From an uncultured Gemella sp. (GTDB lineage: Bacteria; Bacillota; Bacilli; Staphylococcales; Gemellaceae), in assembly GCA_938038035.1 (NCBI GenBank), contig CALHQV010000160.1:1-7950 (forward strand): a stretch of DNA of 7,950 bases, read 5' to 3'. Positions within the stretch are counted from its first letter, which is position 1; the number at the start of each line of letters is the position of its first letter. The notes beneath the pieces were generated by a model. It did no database searches, was not told the origin of the DNA, and was given only the letters and a program-made list of their open reading frames with translations. The position numbers and the translations under genes were made by a program. Positions 6,587 through 7,950 of the stretch are shown here, piece after piece.

Positions 6587-6782
6587 AATAACATACTCTA
6601 TATTCACACTGGTTAGTTTCAGGAAATTCTTTAATAATAGCTTCAAATGCTTCTGAAATACTACATTCTAAATAATAACGTACATATGCATTGTCTTCTT
6701 CAGGCAAATAAAAGATTTCTATACAAGTACTTACATTAGTTTCTTTTTCATGTATTTCATCTAATGATGTATAAACTTTCAT
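6573..6782 (-). CDS. Unidentified 69-aa acidic protein
   Basis: I do not recognise this small protein. It begins MKVYTSLDEIHEKE, continues with strand-like segments (CIEIFYLP, AYVRYYLEC) and a helix (SEAFEAIIKEF), and ends with ECRVCYY-like Cys/Tyr-rich text (residues 58-66). This suggests a small compact alpha/beta domain. Three of its four cysteines (C20, C40, C59, C64) are widely spaced and form no clear zinc site. The start has AAGGA seven bases upstream. The upstream 50-aa ORF ends directly before its ATG (TAA then ATG), and its end overlaps the preferred nuclease start by 14 bases, so all three are probably co-translated. It is likely an accessory protein of the early operon, with no specific role supported. 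Confidence 0.7.
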   Translation of the reverse strand: MKVYTSLDEIHEKETNVSTCIEIFYLPEEDNAYVRYYLECSISEAFEAIIKEFPETNQCEYRVCYYVAE

Positions 6783-6935
6783 TTAAATTTCCTTTATTTC
6801 TTTATTACTGTCTAAATAGTTTATAATCTCTCTATGTTCATGTTCTAATAACATAATACGCTTTTCAAGATTTTCTATTTCATTTTCCAATTGCTTCTTT
6901 CTTTTTAGCATTTGTTTTTCGTTTGGTTTGCCCAT
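6783..6935 (-). CDS. 50-aa lysine/glutamate-rich coiled-coil ORF overlapping its neighbour
   Basis: This short ORF begins MGKPNEKQMLKRKKQL and is almost wholly charged helix. Residues about 9-41 place Leu, Ile and Met at heptad-like spacing (L10, L16, I20, L23, I27, L30, I37, L41), which predicts a coiled coil. The N-terminal third is basic and the rest more acidic. Its start has GGAG (6942-6945) six bases before the ATG, one of the better ribosome binding sites in the window. Its first 56 bases overlap the end of the FlbD-like gene in another frame, and its TAA abuts the ATG of the 69-aa gene. Without it, 6783-6879 would be the largest non-coding gap in a nearly gapless operon. The function is unknown. 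Confidence 0.65.
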   Translation of the reverse strand: MGKPNEKQMLKRKKQLENEIENLEKRIMLLEHEHREIINYLDSNKEIKEI

Positions 6936-7161
6936 TTGGTTCTCCAATAAATTTATAAGACATCTGCCCTAACTTCTCTTGAATTTCTTCAATAGAATCA
7001 TATACAGTAAAATTTGTTTTATCCTTTAAAGTGATAATAAATCCTTTCGGACATTGAGGTTTAATATACTTGATGTCTTCTGGCTTAACAAGAATAGGTA
7101 GGTCTTGATAACCTTTAAAGAATACAAAAGTAAACCCTAATTCATATTGATTTTTACTCAT
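6880..7161 (-). CDS. FlbD-like small protein with basic tail, 93 aa
   Basis: The core, residues about 22-64 (PILVKPEDIKYIKP, GFIITLKDKTNFTVYDS, IEEIQEKLG), follows the pattern of small FlbD-like domains: a strand, an I-x-x-I turn, two further strands and a closing helix. Phages often carry such domains, and the flagellar function of FlbD itself is not implied. The last 15 residues are basic (TKRKTNAKKKEAIGK), which suggests nucleic-acid contact. Two ATGs are available. The one at 7167 touches the AGGAG directly and would leave no spacer, whereas the one at 7161 is six bases from it, so I chose 7161. It overlaps the four-cysteine gene by eight bases. Its own 3' end overlaps the 50-aa ORF. Confidence 0.7.
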   Translation of the reverse strand: MSKNQYELGFTFVFFKGYQDLPILVKPEDIKYIKPQCPKGFIITLKDKTNFTVYDSIEEIQEKLGQMSYKFIGEPNGQTKRKTNAKKKEAIGK

Positions 7162-7558
7162 TATCATCTCCTGTGGGGATACCTAATTGATCAAAAACTT
7201 CATTTTCTAACAAAATAAATGGACGATTATCCTGTGAACCAAATATTTCTTCTGCTTTATCTCTTTTAATCCAAATAAGTACACCTGTACGGTATACATT
7301 CTCTAATTTTACTTTACCATCTTCTGCAGAAGATTTTTCTGGGTCAATACCTAAAAGAGCAATATAACCGTTATCTAAATGACCCTGACATTCTTCACAT
7401 GGATCAGAAAATCCAATAGTTTTGCCATGCATTTCTTTAACTTTCTTCGCCTGATATTCATTTAAAAGAGTATTCATTACAATCGAATGTTCTGTTTCTT
7501 TACAACAAATAGGGCATATCTCATTAACCATAGCTACTTCTAATTTATTACTATTCAT
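7154..7558 (-). CDS. Four-cysteine (zinc-ribbon-like) phage protein, 134 aa
   Basis: C15-PI-C18 (followed by another Cys, C19) and C54-EE-C57 form two CxxC knuckles 35 residues apart, as in a zinc ribbon. Between them is a helix and the motif KEMHGKTIGF (41-50). Residues 65-102 look like beta-strands (YIALLGID, GVLIWIKRD), followed by the motif RPFILLENEVFDQLG (112-126). I recall this arrangement from conserved phage proteins without an assigned function. The start follows AAGGAAGG about six bases upstream and overlaps the stop of the 81-aa gene as TAATG. A later ATG (codon 10) would still keep all cysteines but lacks the good ribosome site. Possible roles are nucleic-acid binding or host factor binding; neither is shown. 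Confidence 0.75.
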   Translation of the reverse strand: MNSNKLEVAMVNEICPICCKETEHSIVMNTLLNEYQAKKVKEMHGKTIGFSDPCEECQGHLDNGYIALLGIDPEKSSAEDGKVKLENVYRTGVLIWIKRDKAEEIFGSQDNRPFILLENEVFDQLGIPTGDDNE

Positions 7559-7803
7559 TACTTACCTTCCTTTTTACGTTCATATGCACTAATTTGTGCT
7601 TCTGCTTTAATATCTTCTAGTTCCTTTTCAGCATAGTCTTCAAGACATTCACCTACCTTGTCCCAATCTATACAAGTATGAAACCAATCCTGTTGAATCA
7701 AGAAATTCATATCTTCAGAGAGTTCTCGTACCCTATTCTCTAAATATAATTCTTCTTTTGTTGGTTCAGGTGGTGCTAGAAATACATTGTCGTACCAAGA
7801 CAT
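7558..7803 (-). CDS. Unidentified 81-aa acidic protein, first gene of the operon
   Basis: This is the first gene after the terminator and has the strongest ribosome site here (GGAGG at 7808-7812, five bases before the ATG). It begins MSWYDNVFLAPPEPTKEELY, then forms a predicted amphipathic helix (residues 15-38), an aromatic centre (QQDWFHTCIDWDKVG, 38-52) and a long charged helix to the end (EDYAEKELEDIKAEAQISAY). Acidic residues outnumber basic ones until the last few residues (ERKKEGK). No family is recognised. Its stop overlaps the next start as TAATG. It is probably an early accessory protein, and its place at the head of the block suggests high expression. Confidence 0.7.
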   Translation of the reverse strand: MSWYDNVFLAPPEPTKEELYLENRVRELSEDMNFLIQQDWFHTCIDWDKVGECLEDYAEKELEDIKAEAQISAYERKKEGK

Positions 7804-7830
7804 TTGTCCTCCATAGTTTGTTTAAAAGAA

Positions 7831-7854
7831 TAAAAAACCGCTCATTAGAGCGGT
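7831..7854 (-). terminator. Rho-independent terminator upstream of the operon
   Basis: On the minus strand ACCGCTC and GAGCGGT form a perfect 7-bp stem (7837-7854) with the loop TAAT, followed by TTTTTTATTCTTTT. It begins two bases after the stop codon of the gene entering from the right. The plus direction lacks a U-tract. It should separate the upstream transcript from the 81-aa gene, whose start is 28 bases beyond the U-tract. Confidence 0.85.
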
Positions 7855-7855
7855 A

Positions 7856-7950
7856 CTATTGATGTGTATCTGTTATGCCATATAACAGTATATTAGTATC
7901 ATTATAAATCTTTATAACAATACCTAAAGTATCTTCATAATAAAGTAATT
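7856..7950 (-). CDS. C-terminal 30 residues of an unidentified gene (cut by right window edge)
   Basis: One minus-strand frame is open from the window edge to a TAG at 7856-7858, giving 30 residues that include YYEDTLGIVIKIYND and end ITDTHQ. The other two minus-strand frames hit stops within a few codons of the edge. The alternating hydrophobic pattern looks like beta-strands. The stop lies immediately before a terminator, as expected for the last gene of a transcript. Too little is present to name a family. Confidence 0.6.
   Translation of the reverse strand, partial: LLYYEDTLGIVIKIYNDTNILLYGITDTHQ

Larger units (their letters stand above)
564..7768. repeat. Dispersed octamer TTGGTTCA / TGAACCAA, 15 copies
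   Basis: I find ten copies read TGAACCAA on the plus strand, starting at 578, 1694, 1749, 1853, 2431, 4086, 4348, 4642, 6452 and 7235. Five read TTGGTTCA, starting at 564, 789, 861, 1519 and 7761. Seven extend to the decamer TTGAACCAAT or its complement (577, 1518, 1693, 1852, 4085, 4641, 6451). All are inside genes. The copies fall in different codon phases (Ile-Gly-Ser, Leu-Val-Gln, Trp-Phe, Glu-Pro). Preferred codons explain part of this, so a DNA-level role is only a possibility. Confidence 0.4.

Noticed and set aside
6587..6646. Upstream ATG as the nuclease start
   Set aside because: It would lie deep inside the 69-aa gene with no clear Shine-Dalgarno; the ATG at 6586 fits the operon spacing better.
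7162..7167. ATG at 7167 as the start of the FlbD-like gene
   Set aside because: It directly abuts AGGAG with no spacer, whereas the next in-frame ATG at 7161 has ideal spacing.
7901..7906. TATAAT on the minus strand as an operon promoter
   Set aside because: No good -35 element is found at 16-18 bases, it lies inside the end of the entering gene, and a terminator stands between it and the 81-aa gene.
1..7950. tRNA genes, CRISPR arrays, insertion sequences, integrase or attachment sites
   Set aside because: The window is almost wholly protein-coding. The recurring GGTTCAA-like words recall a tRNA T-arm, but none has the flanking cloverleaf, and no regular spaced repeats or terminal inverted repeats were seen.

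Overview
The window looks like part of the early (replication and recombination) region of a tailed double-stranded DNA phage or prophage of a low-G+C bacterium. The DNA is clearly A+T-rich. Every supportable gene lies on the minus strand, the genes are almost gapless, many are joined by TAATG or ATGA stop/start overlaps, and most have bacterial Shine-Dalgarno sequences. The protein set (RecA-like ATPase, probable phage ssDNA-binding protein, PD-(D/E)XK nuclease, RusA-like resolvase, DUF3310 protein and a large ATPase-primase fusion) is typical of phages. No structural, lysis, integrase or DNA polymerase gene is seen, and the host cannot be named from this sequence alone.

Layout in the direction of transcription, from high to low coordinates. 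(1) The last 30 codons of an unidentified gene enter at 7950 and stop at 7856, followed at once by a rho-independent terminator (7831-7854). (2) A block of small genes follows: an 81-aa acidic protein (7558-7803), a 134-aa four-cysteine protein (7154-7558), a 93-aa FlbD-like protein (6880-7161), a 50-aa coiled-coil ORF overlapping its end (6783-6935), and a 69-aa protein (6573-6782). (3) The replication/recombination core is a RecB/Cas4-type nuclease (5567-6586), a 721-aa ATPase plus archaeo-eukaryotic-type primase (3379-5544), a Sak4-type RecA-like ATPase (2642-3379), a probable ssDNA-binding protein (1894-2610) and a RusA-like Holliday junction resolvase (1514-1894). (4) After a strong hairpin terminator (1475-1507) come a DUF3310 protein (1022-1450), a highly charged 231-aa protein (343-1038), a 46-aa two-helix membrane peptide (206-346) and the first 75 codons of an unidentified gene that runs off the left end (1-225).

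The core genes fit together as one pathway. The nuclease would resect DNA ends, the SSB candidate and the Sak4-type protein would coat and pair the single strands, RusA would cut the resulting junctions, and the ATPase-primase would open DNA and make primers. This combination suits recombination-dependent phage replication. That is inferred from families and gene order, not demonstrated.

The points most worth a second look are: the ATPase-first, primase-last order of the 721-aa protein and its altered Walker A motif; three small or partial genes at overlaps and edges that a length-limited ORF search would miss; a perfect 18-bp palindrome between the Sak4-type and SSB genes; three hairpins placed just upstream of ribosome binding sites; and an octamer (TTGGTTCA) that is far more frequent than base composition predicts.
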